NCBI GenBank assembly: GCA_030533235.1
Contig: JAUNJN010000001.1
Location: forward strand, 1 to 64,000
From: Eubacteriales bacterium
GTDB lineage: Bacteria; Bacillota; Clostridia; Lachnospirales; Lachnospiraceae
Length of the DNA: 64,000 nt
Reading direction: 5' to 3'
The position numbers and the translations under genes were made by a program. This document shows positions 46,398 to 55,510 of the stretch, piece after piece. The notes under the pieces were generated by a model. The model saw only the letters and a list, made by a program, of their open reading frames with translations, did not search any database and had not been told where the DNA came from. The stretch's first letter is position 1. The number at the start of each line of letters is the position of its first letter.

Positions 46398-47180
46398 ATG
46401 TTTGGATTGTTTAGACGTGGTAAGGTACCAAATGTGAAGAATAAGAAACTGATATCGTATCGTTATTCAAGTGGCGGTGATATGTGCGGAGGTTGTAAAT
46501 CAACAGAAATCAGCAGCATCGATGGTGAGATGATTCTGACGTGCGCTGACAGAACATGGTGGTATGAGGATGAAAACATCATTGAGTACAGGCTGGATAG
46601 GGAGGCTTTGTCCGACATTGAAGGTGTGTTCAGAAAATATATGATGCAGAAATGGAATCAAAGGAAGTTTACCAATATGTTTGTGGCTGACGGACCCGGC
46701 TATAGCTATACATTTAAATTCGAAGGTAATACCACAGTATCATTTTCGTCACAGCTTTATCCGTTATCTTATAGTAAGAAGCTGTCTAAAATACAACAGG
46801 TGGTTACTCAATGCAGGGAGAAAGGGACTTTAGAACCGGGGCTTATGACGAGAAAAAAGACGGTTGAGGAGCTAAAAAGGAAGGACCGTCCTGATAATGG
46901 ACGGGTGGAAATCGAGGTCTACGAATATAGCAGGGGCAGAATTCATTTTCGTATTTCAAACGGCACAGATGCAAGCGTAGCAGTGCGTAACTCTGTGAGG
47001 CTTGTACGAAATCGTGATGGCGAAGTATTGTATATCGACAGCAGTGAAGATTCCATAGAGGTAAATGCTAACACCGCACATGAAGAAATGTTTTGCCTAT
47101 CCGGCAGATTAGCGGAAGGAATGTATACCCTATATGTCGGAGAATATTCTGCTCTGTTTGAGATATCGTTTAAGAGATAG
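46398..47180 (+). CDS. Uncharacterised protein with C-terminal beta-sandwich
   Basis: A 260-residue protein. The first part has a SSGGDMCGGCKSTEISSIDG segment and two short pairs of aromatic residues (TWWYEDENIIEYRL). The last ~95 residues (from NGRVEIEVYEYSRG) look like an immunoglobulin-like beta-sandwich, FRISNGTDASVAVRN to LYVGEYSALFEISF. No signal peptide or membrane segment is visible. GGAGGG lies 7 nt before the ATG at 46398. Family is unknown. Confidence 0.6.
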   Translation: MFGLFRRGKVPNVKNKKLISYRYSSGGDMCGGCKSTEISSIDGEMILTCADRTWWYEDENIIEYRLDREALSDIEGVFRKYMMQKWNQRKFTNMFVADGPGYSYTFKFEGNTTVSFSSQLYPLSYSKKLSKIQQVVTQCREKGTLEPGLMTRKKTVEELKRKDRPDNGRVEIEVYEYSRGRIHFRISNGTDASVAVRNSVRLVRNRDGEVLYIDSSEDSIEVNANTAHEEMFCLSGRLAEGMYTLYVGEYSALFEISFKR

Positions 47181-47190
47181 GGGGAACTAT

Positions 47191-47709
47191 ATGTTGATTG
47201 AGACTGAAAGATTAATTTTGCGAAAATTTATGAACACCGACTATGATGACCTTTATGAGTATCTGGCTCAGCTTAAGGATGATGAGTTTGAGGGCTATCC
47301 CGGAATTACTTATGAAAATGGACGGGAACATCTTGCTTATCGTGTGGAATCGGAGGAATTCTTTGCAATTGTGTTGAAGTCTTCAAGTAAAGTAATTGGA
47401 AACATTTATTGTGGTAATAGAGATTTTGAGTCAAAAGAAGTAGGTTATATCGTAAATAAGAATTATCAAAGGTGCGGATATGCATATGAAGCTTTGAAGG
47501 CAGTAATGCAAGAATGCTTTAATAAAGGTATCCATAGAATTTATGCCGAGTGCGATCCCCGAAATGAATGTTCATGGAGATTGCTTGAAAAAGTTGGGAT
47601 GAAAAGAGAAGCCTTTTTTCATCAAAATATTTATTTCCGCAAGGATGAAAAGGGAAATCCAATCTGGAAAGATACATATGTTTATGCGATGTTGAATTAT
47701 CGGAATTAA
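47191..47709 (+). CDS. GNAT acetyltransferase (RimL-type)
   Basis: A 172-residue N-acetyltransferase. It starts with LIETERLILRKFMNTDYDDL, the family's usual opening, contains KEVGYIVNKNYQRCGYAYEAL (acetyl-CoA loop) and ends with NECSWRLLEKVGMKREAFF. ATG at 47191 follows AGGGGGAAC; an upstream in-frame extension to 47134 would overlap the previous gene. Substrate unknown. Confidence 0.88.
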   Translation: MLIETERLILRKFMNTDYDDLYEYLAQLKDDEFEGYPGITYENGREHLAYRVESEEFFAIVLKSSSKVIGNIYCGNRDFESKEVGYIVNKNYQRCGYAYEALKAVMQECFNKGIHRIYAECDPRNECSWRLLEKVGMKREAFFHQNIYFRKDEKGNPIWKDTYVYAMLNYRN

Positions 47710-47766
47710 TTTTTCTATGCGATGTTACTACTGATTACGACGTAGACCGATTGGGGAGGACATACG

Positions 47767-48822
47767 ATGGATAAAGATTGGGCTGATAAAGTAAAAGAAA
47801 TAAATAAGTTGATTGGAAGTAAAAGCACCTGTCATAGTGCTATCGGTAAGCTGATTTGTTTTCGAACTTTGTTGTTTGAGCAAATAAATCAGATCGTAAA
47901 TAATTTTCCGGAAGAAGCATTTTATCAGATGCCTTTTCTCAATGCGGCAGGATATCATAGCAAAACCTTGAGTTATTCGATTTGGCATATTTTCAGAATT
48001 GAAGATATTGTGGCACACGAGCTGATCGCGAAAGATGAACAAATCCTATTTAGAGGTGATTTTCTTAAGACGATTGGCTCACCGATTATCACGACGGGGA
48101 ATGAATTAGCAGGAGAGGAAATTGGTGATTTTTCAAAGAAAATAAATGTTAAGGCGCTTTTGGAGTATGCAAAGTCCGTGATGGAATCAACAAATGAAAT
48201 CCTTAATAGGCTCGATTATTCTGAATACAAGAATAAATTTACTGATCAGGATGTGGATCGACTAAAAAAATCAGGATGCGTTAGCGTTGATGAGAATGCC
48301 TGCTGGCTTATTGAATACTGGTGCGGGAAGGATATCAGAGGACTTATTAAAATGCCGTTTTTAAGGCACTGGGTAATGCATATTGAGGCTATGCGAAGAA
48401 TAAAAAATAAGCTTTGTAAGGATGCCAGAAAGGGCGTGGATCCTGTTGCATATTGCGGGTTTTCCTGCAATCATTGTTTTTTAGGACAGTGGTGCGGCTC
48501 TTGCAGAACAGAGTATAATACATGCTCGTTTGCTTTGTGTGCAGAAGAACATATATGTCCTAATGTGGCTTGTTGTAAGAACAGGGGGTATAACGGATGC
48601 TATGAATGCGATAATTTGGAAAAATGCGATATCGGATTCTATATACCTTCAAATGATGGAGCAAATGCTGCAAAAGCGCAGGCATTGTATATACGAAAAT
48701 ATGGGAAAAAAGAATTTCTAAAGGTACATGACAGACTTCATGAGAAATATGAGTTCGCTAAGACACAGGAAATACTTGGACAGGATATGTATCAGGGACT
48801 AAAAATCTTGGAGGACGCATAA
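47767..48822 (+). CDS. DinB-family protein fused to DUF3795
   Basis: A 351-residue two-domain protein. The N-terminal ~225 residues form a DinB-like four-helix bundle, including KTLSYSIWHIFRIEDIVAHELI with a metal-ligand His, and FLRHWVMHIEAMRRI near its end. The C-terminal ~125 residues are DUF3795: VAYCGFSCNHCFLGQWCGSC and CKNRGYNGCYECDNLEKC, then NAAKAQALYIRKYG. Stand-alone DUF3795 lies at 12151. GGGAGGAC precedes the ATG. DinB members are thiol-dependent metalloenzymes (bacillithiol S-transferases); fusion to a Cys-rich domain is interesting. Confidence 0.85.
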   Translation: MDKDWADKVKEINKLIGSKSTCHSAIGKLICFRTLLFEQINQIVNNFPEEAFYQMPFLNAAGYHSKTLSYSIWHIFRIEDIVAHELIAKDEQILFRGDFLKTIGSPIITTGNELAGEEIGDFSKKINVKALLEYAKSVMESTNEILNRLDYSEYKNKFTDQDVDRLKKSGCVSVDENACWLIEYWCGKDIRGLIKMPFLRHWVMHIEAMRRIKNKLCKDARKGVDPVAYCGFSCNHCFLGQWCGSCRTEYNTCSFALCAEEHICPNVACCKNRGYNGCYECDNLEKCDIGFYIPSNDGANAAKAQALYIRKYGKKEFLKVHDRLHEKYEFAKTQEILGQDMYQGLKILEDA

Positions 48823-48880
48823 TGGTTCTTCAATTGTCTGCGGAACATACAAATGAATTTTAATTGAGAGGAGAATTACA

Positions 48881-49273
48881 ATGGATAAAATATGGGAAGA
48901 AATGTATACAGCTGCAAAGGCTGTTCAAAATGAAAGAAAGATATCGGATTATGTGGAAGCAGGTGGAGTTGCAGCTGCAATTTACTCTGAATCCGGAAGA
49001 ATCTACACAGGTGTGTGCATCGATACTTGTTCGACATTGGGAATTTGCGCTGAAAGAAATGCTATTTTCAATATGATTACAAATGGGGAGAATTCATTTA
49101 AAAGAGTAGTAGCAATTATGCCGGATGGCAATGTTGGTGCGCCATGTGGAGCGTGTAGAGAATTAATGGTTCAGTTAATGCCGGATACTTATAAGCAGGT
49201 TGAAATACTAATGGATTATGAAAGCGAAAAAATTATTAAATTAGGTGAAATAACACCGGAATGGTGGATATAA
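48881..49273 (+). CDS. Cytidine deaminase-family protein
   Basis: A 130-residue zinc deaminase. The motifs are CAERNAIF (catalytic CAE in place of HAE) and PCGACRE. The size fits cytidine or blasticidin-S deaminases. GAGGAG lies upstream. It could salvage pyrimidines or detoxify a nucleoside antibiotic. It has no partner gene next to it. Confidence 0.87.
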   Translation: MDKIWEEMYTAAKAVQNERKISDYVEAGGVAAAIYSESGRIYTGVCIDTCSTLGICAERNAIFNMITNGENSFKRVVAIMPDGNVGAPCGACRELMVQLMPDTYKQVEILMDYESEKIIKLGEITPEWWI

Positions 49274-49309
49274 TTCTCATTTTGTATGCGATATGTCAAG
49301 CTGATAATT

Positions 49310-49361
49310 TTGACAAATAGATAATTTTGTGCTATTAATTGAACTAAATAGTTCAATTAAT
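49310..49361 (+). promoter_or_regulatory. Promoter with palindromic operator (TetR operon)
   Basis: -35 TTGACA (49310-49315), 17 bp, -10 TATTAA (49333-49338). The palindrome TTAATTGAACTA-AA-TAGTTCAATTAA (49335-49360, arms of 12-13 bp) overlaps the -10. It is a typical TetR-type operator, and the operon ends with a tetR gene (50566). Confidence 0.75.
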
Positions 49362-49381
49362 TAAAAAAGGAGATGTATCCA

Positions 49382-49996
49382 ATGGGAAGCACATGTAAAA
49401 TATTAGCAATTCAAGGCAGCTTTCGGAAGTCCGGCAAGACAACAACCATGTTGAAGTATGCTGCCAACCAGGCAGAAAAACTGGGTCATAATCTTACCTA
49501 TATTAATTTGTTTGATAAGAACATTGAGTATTGCAGAGGCTGTAGAAAGTGTATGGAAACTGCAGAGTGTATCTATAAAAATGATGACATGCCGGAGATT
49601 ACAAAGCTGATAAAAGAAGCAGATGTTATTATACTTGCAGCTCCGGTATATTGGGCAAATGTACCTGCTATTGTCAAAAATTTGATGGATAGAATGTCGG
49701 GAGCTTCAATGCTTGAGACAGATTATTTTCCAAAGCCTCGATTAAAGGGTAAGAGATACATACTTCTTACGGCATGTAATACGAGGATGCCGTTTGCAAA
49801 ATTGTGTGGACAATCATCGGGAATCTGTCGTGTAGTAAAAGAATATTTTAAAACCTCGGGTGTAAAGAAAATCGGGACGGTTATATGTTCCAACACAGGA
49901 AAATATGATGGCGTACCGCAGAAGAAATATGCAAAAATAGACAAATTATTAAAGAAATGTTCGAACGGATTTAATCTCCAAAATCCAGCCAAATAG
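49382..49996 (+). CDS. NADPH-dependent FMN reductase-like flavoprotein
   Basis: A 204-residue flavodoxin-fold oxidoreductase. The FMN loop is IQGSFRKSGKTTTML, followed by YCRGCRKCMETAEC (a cysteine pair often seen in iron-sulfur flavoproteins) and AAPVYWANVPAIVKNLMDRM. ATG at 49382 lies 9 nt after AAGGAG. It heads an operon with a membrane FMN-binding protein and a TetR regulator. Confidence 0.85.
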   Translation: MGSTCKILAIQGSFRKSGKTTTMLKYAANQAEKLGHNLTYINLFDKNIEYCRGCRKCMETAECIYKNDDMPEITKLIKEADVIILAAPVYWANVPAIVKNLMDRMSGASMLETDYFPKPRLKGKRYILLTACNTRMPFAKLCGQSSGICRVVKEYFKTSGVKKIGTVICSNTGKYDGVPQKKYAKIDKLLKKCSNGFNLQNPAK

Positions 49997-50035
49997 GATT
50001 TTGAGAATACAAAGAAGGATTAGGAGGAAAAATGG

Positions 50036-50557
50036 ATGGGGATTGTCACAGGGTATATTTGTCTGATTCTGTTATTGTTGTTGCTGGTGAAGGTTTTGGC
50101 AAGAAAGCTTAAGTGGAACAAGCTTAACAAAGCACTTATGAAAGGTCATAAATACATTGCATTTTTATTTTTGGTTGTTTCAATCATTCATTTCATTTTG
50201 GTGTTACGTGTATTAAAAGGCCGACATATTTTGGTTACAATTTCAGGAATTGTAATTCTGATTGCGGGGATTTTGCTTACAATAGTATGTCATGTTGTAA
50301 AGAACCATAAGGTTGAGATTAAATTTCATCATTTTTTCTCGCTTGTGATGGGACTTATGCTGTTAGTTCATATGGGGATGTATTTTGTTGATTTTCGTAA
50401 TTATTTAAAGGCAATCGATACAATTATAATAAGTGAAATTGATTTGAAAAATGTGGAAGATGGCACATACATTGGAGAATATGATGCAGTTTCAGGTGCG
50501 ACAAACAGCAGCAAGGTAATTATGAAGGCCTGTGAGAATGCATTAAGCGGAGAATAG
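50036..50557 (+). CDS. Membrane protein with shortened FMN-binding domain
   Basis: A 173-residue protein. Four membrane segments (about 5-22, 40-62, 65-85 and 98-120) precede a C-terminal tail. The tail has IDLKNVEDGTYIGEYDA directly joined to VSGATNSSKVIMKACENALSG, whereas normal FMN-binding domains have about 40-50 residues between those two blocks. The SGAT motif that holds FMN is kept. It follows the flavoprotein gene by about 40 bp and precedes tetR. An in-frame internal deletion is likely; whether it still binds flavin is unknown. Confidence 0.65.
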   Translation: MGIVTGYICLILLLLLLVKVLARKLKWNKLNKALMKGHKYIAFLFLVVSIIHFILVLRVLKGRHILVTISGIVILIAGILLTIVCHVVKNHKVEIKFHHFFSLVMGLMLLVHMGMYFVDFRNYLKAIDTIIISEIDLKNVEDGTYIGEYDAVSGATNSSKVIMKACENALSGE

Positions 50558-50565
50558 GGGATTGT

Positions 50566-51207
50566 ATGGCAAGAAGAATTAAGGAAGCACCGATTGTACA
50601 TCAAAATCGAATTGCCGAAAAAGCGATGGTTTTGTTTGCAAAAAAAGGAATCGAAAATACAAAAATGGATGAGATAGCTGCTGCAGCCGGGTATGGAAAA
50701 GCGACCTTGTATGTATATTTTAAAAACAAGGATGATATAGTTGCGTTTCTGTCTTTGAAAAGTATGGAGAAGCTTAAAGAATTGCTTTCAGAGGCGCTTG
50801 AGAATGGAGAGAGTGCCAAAGAACAATTCTTTTCCATGTGTAACGCTCTGGTAAAATATCAGGCGGATTATCCGGATTTTTTTGACCGTTCCCTGCAGTA
50901 TATTCAAGTAGAAAAAAAGAACGATAATGCGTGGTTATCAAAAACGTATCAGGTAGGGGAAGAGGTTAATCAGATTATTTCCCAGTATATAAAAAAGGGA
51001 GTGGAAAACGGTGAATTGGAACAGACAACGGATTATTTTGAAACGATACTGCTTATGTGGGGAATGATAACTGGTGTAATAAAGCTTGCCTTTGAAAAAG
51101 AAGAGTATATTCGCATTGGGGGAAATATTTTAAAAGATGAATTTTTAAATGCAGGATTTGAGAAAATATTTAAGGCGATTATGAGTAATGAAGATTGTTC
51201 TTCTTAA
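50566..51207 (+). CDS. TetR-family regulator
   Basis: A 213-residue repressor. The N-terminal HTH is AEKAMVLFAKKGIENTKMDEIAAAAGYGKATLYVYFKNKDDI in outline, residues 15-60. The helical C-terminal domain is a ligand-binding type. It is the last gene of the flavoprotein operon, 8 bp after the membrane protein, and probably binds the palindrome at 49335-49360. Confidence 0.88.
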   Translation: MARRIKEAPIVHQNRIAEKAMVLFAKKGIENTKMDEIAAAAGYGKATLYVYFKNKDDIVAFLSLKSMEKLKELLSEALENGESAKEQFFSMCNALVKYQADYPDFFDRSLQYIQVEKKNDNAWLSKTYQVGEEVNQIISQYIKKGVENGELEQTTDYFETILLMWGMITGVIKLAFEKEEYIRIGGNILKDEFLNAGFEKIFKAIMSNEDCSS

Positions 51208-51248
51208 GCTGTAACTGAATGAAATATGTGAAAGAGAGGATTTAATAT

Positions 51249-51572
51249 ATGTATAAGAATATTGAAAAACAAACAAAACTAAATTTAAAAGATCAGGTTG
51301 CGTATCAACCGGGACAGGTTGTCAGTAAAACATTGGTTCAGAATGACAGTGTAAGTATGACCATTTTTTCTTTTGATAAAGGTGAGGAGATTTCAACTCA
51401 TGCAGCTGGCGGAGATGCAATGGTAACAGTACTTGAAGGAAAAGGAAGGTTTACTGTTGGAGGTGAGGTGTTCTACCTTGAAGCAGGAGAAACACTAATT
51501 ATGCCAAAGGATATACCCCATGCAGTATATGGAGAAGAACAATTCAAGATGCAGCTGGTGGTATCTTATTAA
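51249..51572 (+). CDS. Cupin-domain protein
   Basis: A 107-residue single cupin: TIFSFDKGEEISTHAAGGDAM and VLEGKGRFTVGGEVFYLEAGE then IMPKDIPHAVYGEE. The metal ligands are partly conserved (His in STHAAGGD and IPHAV). It is common after TetR or Crp-like genes in anaerobes. AGAGAGGAT lies upstream. It is the last gene before the defence island. Confidence 0.82.
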   Translation: MYKNIEKQTKLNLKDQVAYQPGQVVSKTLVQNDSVSMTIFSFDKGEEISTHAAGGDAMVTVLEGKGRFTVGGEVFYLEAGETLIMPKDIPHAVYGEEQFKMQLVVSY

Positions 51573-51649
51573 ATTGATATTTACGAACCACTGTAGCGTT
51601 TGTGGGGGCGTTTGATATGTCGTTTAAAGGATAAGAAAGTGATGGAAAA

Positions 51650-51703
51650 ATGATAAAAATATTATTTATCTGCCACGGCAGGATTTTTTCGGAGTTGTCG
51701 TAA
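51650..51703 (+). pseudogene. Displaced 5' end of the tyrosine phosphatase gene
   Basis: ATG at 51650 opens MIKILFICHG, the start of a low-molecular-weight phosphatase, and then runs off (RIFSELS, stop at 51701). The intact remainder begins at 59235. The break lies in the codons for the P-loop, where the left direct repeat is. This is the original 5' end cut away by the island. Confidence 0.82.
51668..51680. other. attL: left 13-bp direct repeat
   Basis: ATCTGCCACGGCA, identical to 59259-59271. It encodes ICHG of the phosphatase P-loop in both copies. Confidence 0.8.
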
Positions 51704-51755
51704 AGCTAGGTGGGATAAGGGTTTAAGGGTGCTTTTTCGTATTTTCGTAACCCAC

Positions 51756-51765
51756 TTTTAGCCCA
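51756..51765. other. Left copy of a candidate integrase arm site
   Basis: TTTTAGCCCA, identical and same orientation as 59101-59110 at the right end; about 75 bp inside attL. Confidence 0.4.
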
Positions 51766-51842
51766 GGAAATTTTTGTGCAAGTTGTATAGTAGGTAGAAA
51801 TGGTAGATTTGGAATGTGATTTGGTAAAGGTAAGAGTGATGG

Positions 51843-51881
51843 ATTAAGCCGGCGTCTGAGAGGAGGCCGGCTTAATTTTTA
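51843..51881 (+). terminator. Terminator inside the left end of the island
   Basis: ATTAAGCCGGC (51843-51853) pairs with GCCGGCTTAAT (51866-51876), followed by TTTTA. It would stop transcription entering the island from the left. Confidence 0.7.
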
Positions 51882-51985
51882 TTGTCATGTCATATAATAT
51901 ATAAATATAAAATATGAAACTTTGTCCCAAATTATTGAATATTGTCCCGATGTATGATATTGTATGAATGTGGAGGTAGATGAAT

Positions 51986-53041
51986 ATGAAAAAACAAAAT
52001 GTAATTAATTTGATAAAGTATCATGTTGAACGTAATGAAAATGGATTTAGAAATGAAGCAATAAATATAGCTAGATATTTTGATAGCATTGGAGACGATC
52101 AACTTGCTGAATATGTAATGGGATTAATAGCTGAAGCAAATTTGTATACTCCGCAAAGCAGTGATTTTGAGAGTGATTTTTTGAAACAAATAGATACACG
52201 TACAATAGAACCTTTATATTTACCATCCGTTATTTCCGGAGATATAAAGGGCATTATTAATGCTGTTAATCATAATATTGGTATTAACAAATTCCTTTTT
52301 GAGGGGTTACCAGGTAGTGGTAAAACAGAAGCTGTTAAACAGGTCGCTCGTTTGTTAGGCAGGACACTATATTGTGTAAATTTTGAAAATATAATCGATA
52401 GTAAATTAGGTCAAACGAATAAGAATATTGCAACGGTTTTTAATGAAATAAATTTAATTCCGCATCCAAATAAAACAGTCATTCTGTTTGATGAGATAGA
52501 CGTAATTGCTCTGGATAGGGTAAATTCAAATGATGTTAGAGAAATGGGACGAGTTACATCTACAATCCTGAGAGAATTGGATAGATTAACTGATTTGAAT
52601 AAAGAAATTGTTATAATAGCAACAACAAATTTGTTTTCGAATTTTGATAAGGCATTGATAAGAAGATTTGATGCGACTATTAATTTTGACCGTTATTCAA
52701 AAAATGACCTTGTCGAAGTTGCGGAGTATTATTTTTCTTCATATATTAAAAATTTTAAAGGAATAACAAAGGATACGCGTTTGTTTAGAAAGATATTAAA
52801 CGTAGCAACAACAATCCCTTATCCGGGTGAATTAAAGAACATAATAAAAACGTCTTTGGCATTTAGTGATATCAGTTCAGAAAATGACTACCTTAGAAGA
52901 TTATTTAATAGCATGATAGGTGATATTGATCAAATAGATATTGTGAGTTTAAAGGACATGGGATTTACAGTACGTGAAATTGAAAAACTAAAGGGAGAAT
53001 CAAAAAGTAGCGTATCAAGGAAATTGAGTAAAGGGGAGTGA
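51986..53041 (+). CDS. ietA: AAA+ ATPase of an IetAS-like system
   Basis: A 351-residue ATPase. Walker A is GLPGSGKTEAV (Lys113) and Walker B is ILFDEIDVIA (Asp169-Glu170), followed by a sensor ATTN and an arginine-finger-like RRFDATINFDRY. The N-terminus is helical. The subtilase gene starts 5 bp later, so the two are coupled; this AAA-plus-subtilase pair is the known IetAS defence system, first described for plasmid maintenance. ATG at 51986 is preferred, 9 nt after GGAGG, over one 6 nt upstream. Confidence 0.82.
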   Translation: MKKQNVINLIKYHVERNENGFRNEAINIARYFDSIGDDQLAEYVMGLIAEANLYTPQSSDFESDFLKQIDTRTIEPLYLPSVISGDIKGIINAVNHNIGINKFLFEGLPGSGKTEAVKQVARLLGRTLYCVNFENIIDSKLGQTNKNIATVFNEINLIPHPNKTVILFDEIDVIALDRVNSNDVREMGRVTSTILRELDRLTDLNKEIVIIATTNLFSNFDKALIRRFDATINFDRYSKNDLVEVAEYYFSSYIKNFKGITKDTRLFRKILNVATTIPYPGELKNIIKTSLAFSDISSENDYLRRLFNSMIGDIDQIDIVSLKDMGFTVREIEKLKGESKSSVSRKLSKGE

Positions 53042-53045
53042 TTAG

Positions 53046-55280
53046 GTGAATAATGTATTGGAATTAAAGGGGAAACGATTTATTCAAGCGTCAAAGTCTA
53101 ATAATGGCGGAGGAGCTGCAATGAATAGCAAAATCGTTGTTACAAATGAAATAGTTACTCGCTTGATTGAACAGTTGAATCAATTGATCATATTTTGGAA
53201 AAATGAATCAAGACCATTTGAAGGTATTCTTGTAAGTGTTTATTACAATAAAATTGTTGCTAAATCAAATAGAATAGCAGGATTGTTTAAGGGTGCGGAA
53301 TCGAATAAAGCCATTGTAGGTGCGAAATTTGACGAGAATAAATCAAGACATATAATAACTTATTATTTGCAGTATTCTGATTTGGAGCATAGTATATCAC
53401 TTTTGCGGAAAGCAAAAGCAGTTTTAGATTCTTCGTTTACTGGAAAGATTACTAAGAATACATTTGATGATAGAGGAATAATGGATGGTGTTGACTATCA
53501 GAACTTTGATATAAGCAAGTCGTTGTTCAAACAGGTTATAGCGGATGTATCATATATTGATGATTTTGATATTGAAAGAGCTACAAAAAATGATAAAGAA
53601 AGTATAATTACAATATATGATACAGGAGTTGATGCAAAAGCGTTATTTAAAGGAATCGGTATAGATGTTTTATCAGCTCGAATTCTTGATAATAGAACGG
53701 TGTATCTGGATATTAATCAAATTAATTTATTGTATGAGAAAGCACCGTATCTTGTCGCAATGGCTACAGAAAATTTGTCGGATTTATCACCAGAAGATTT
53801 TATGGATAGTTATGAAGAAAGCTTAATGACAATTCCTTCTCCGGTTAACGAACCAACAATTGGTGTAATTGATACCCTGTTTGATGATAGAATATATTTT
53901 TCGGAATGGGTTGAATATCATAAGATGATTGATGATAGTATTCCGATTAATCAGAATGATTATCGACATGGAACATCGGTTTCTTCAATTATTGTTGATG
54001 GTCCAAAACTTAATCCTTGGTTAGATGACGGATGCGGACGTTTTAGAGTAAGACATTTTGGAGTGGCCGCAGGCTCAAAATTCTCTTCTTTTACAATAAT
54101 TAAGTCAATCAAGAAAATTGTGGAGGCAAATAAAGATATTAAGGTGTGGAATATTTCGCTTGGAAGCAATCAAGAGATTAATGATAACTTTATTTCTGCG
54201 GAAGCAGCAATTCTAGATAAAATACAGTATGAAAACGATGTTATTTTTGTGGTTGCAGGTACTAACAAACCTAATGATGAGGTTGTGAAGATTGGTTCAC
54301 CTGCAGATTCTATTAACAGTATAGTTGTTAATTCTGTTACTAAAAGTGGATTGTCTACAAAATATGCAAGAAAAGGTTTGGCATTATCTTTTTTTGCAAA
54401 ACCTGATGTTAGTTATTATGGTGGAAGTGAAGAACAATATATTCAGGTTTGCGAACCTTTAGGTGCTGTAAATGTTGCCGGAACATCATTTGCTGCACCA
54501 TGGATTGCACGAAAGTTAAGTTACCTGATTGATGTTTTAGGATTAAATAGGGAACTTGCAAAAGCATTGATAATAGACTCTGCAAGAGGATGGAAAGAAG
54601 CACCATCACCAGAAGAAGTTGCGTTATATGGACATGGAGTAGTGCCAATAAGAATTGAGGATATTGTTCAGACTAAGGATGATGAGATAAAATTTCTAGT
54701 AACAGATGTAAGTGAAAAATGGAATACATATAATTATCATTTCCCGGTACCTTTAAAGGATGATAGTTATCCATTTTATGCAAGAGCAACGATGTGCTAT
54801 TTTCCGGTCTGTGACAGAGCGCAGGGGGTGGATTACACAAATACAGAATTAAATCTTCATTTTGGAAGAATAAAGGATGATGGCAGCCTAAATGAAATTA
54901 ATTCCGATAAGCAAAATCAAGATATGGATTTGGGTGACCAGAGAGGCTTTATTCTGGAAGGCGATGCAAGAGAAAAATTCAGAAAATGGGACAATGTTAA
55001 ATATATAGCTCAAACGATTAAAGATAGAAAGGTACCAAAAAAATCATACACTAACAAGAATTGGGGGATGGAAATTAAAACAAATAATCGACTGGAACCA
55101 AAGGATGGAGTTGGATTGCGATTCGGAGTTGTTGTCACATTAAAGGAGATGTATGGTGTAAATCGTATTGATGAATTCATTCGTAATTGTAATCTGAATG
55201 GTTGGCTGGTAAATAGAATTGATATCAAGAATCGCATTAGTATTCATGAGAAGATTAATGAGGAGATTGAGTTTGAGTAA
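53046..55280 (+). CDS. ietS: Subtilisin-like serine protease of an IetAS-like system
   Basis: A 744-residue protease. The catalytic triad is Asp276 (IGVIDTLFD), His308 (RHGTSV) and Ser481 (AGTSFAAP). About 250 residues precede the triad and about 260 follow, larger than secreted subtilases; no signal peptide is visible, so it should act in the cytoplasm. The N-terminus (LELKGKRFIQASKSNNGGGAA) is usual for IetS. GTG start after AGGGGAG. Infection sensing by the ATPase is thought to release protease activity; this is known only in outline. Confidence 0.85.
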   Translation: MNNVLELKGKRFIQASKSNNGGGAAMNSKIVVTNEIVTRLIEQLNQLIIFWKNESRPFEGILVSVYYNKIVAKSNRIAGLFKGAESNKAIVGAKFDENKSRHIITYYLQYSDLEHSISLLRKAKAVLDSSFTGKITKNTFDDRGIMDGVDYQNFDISKSLFKQVIADVSYIDDFDIERATKNDKESIITIYDTGVDAKALFKGIGIDVLSARILDNRTVYLDINQINLLYEKAPYLVAMATENLSDLSPEDFMDSYEESLMTIPSPVNEPTIGVIDTLFDDRIYFSEWVEYHKMIDDSIPINQNDYRHGTSVSSIIVDGPKLNPWLDDGCGRFRVRHFGVAAGSKFSSFTIIKSIKKIVEANKDIKVWNISLGSNQEINDNFISAEAAILDKIQYENDVIFVVAGTNKPNDEVVKIGSPADSINSIVVNSVTKSGLSTKYARKGLALSFFAKPDVSYYGGSEEQYIQVCEPLGAVNVAGTSFAAPWIARKLSYLIDVLGLNRELAKALIIDSARGWKEAPSPEEVALYGHGVVPIRIEDIVQTKDDEIKFLVTDVSEKWNTYNYHFPVPLKDDSYPFYARATMCYFPVCDRAQGVDYTNTELNLHFGRIKDDGSLNEINSDKQNQDMDLGDQRGFILEGDAREKFRKWDNVKYIAQTIKDRKVPKKSYTNKNWGMEIKTNNRLEPKDGVGLRFGVVVTLKEMYGVNRIDEFIRNCNLNGWLVNRIDIKNRISIHEKINEEIEFE

Positions 55281-55510
55281 TAAATAGGATTCTTCTATTC
55301 AACAATGGTAACGGGTGTGAAGGAAGACTGATTATGTTTAAAGAATTAATACTAATAGTATTGTCATCACGGCAGCAAGTTGCTTTTTCAGAAGAATGCA
55401 GTTAAGTCGGGAGTTGTGTGAGTTTGAAAGAGGATATTTATACAGATTTATTCCAAAGTTTTGAGGTCTGAAACAGACGGAAAAACAGAAGTATTAGGGA
55501 GGATAAAATA

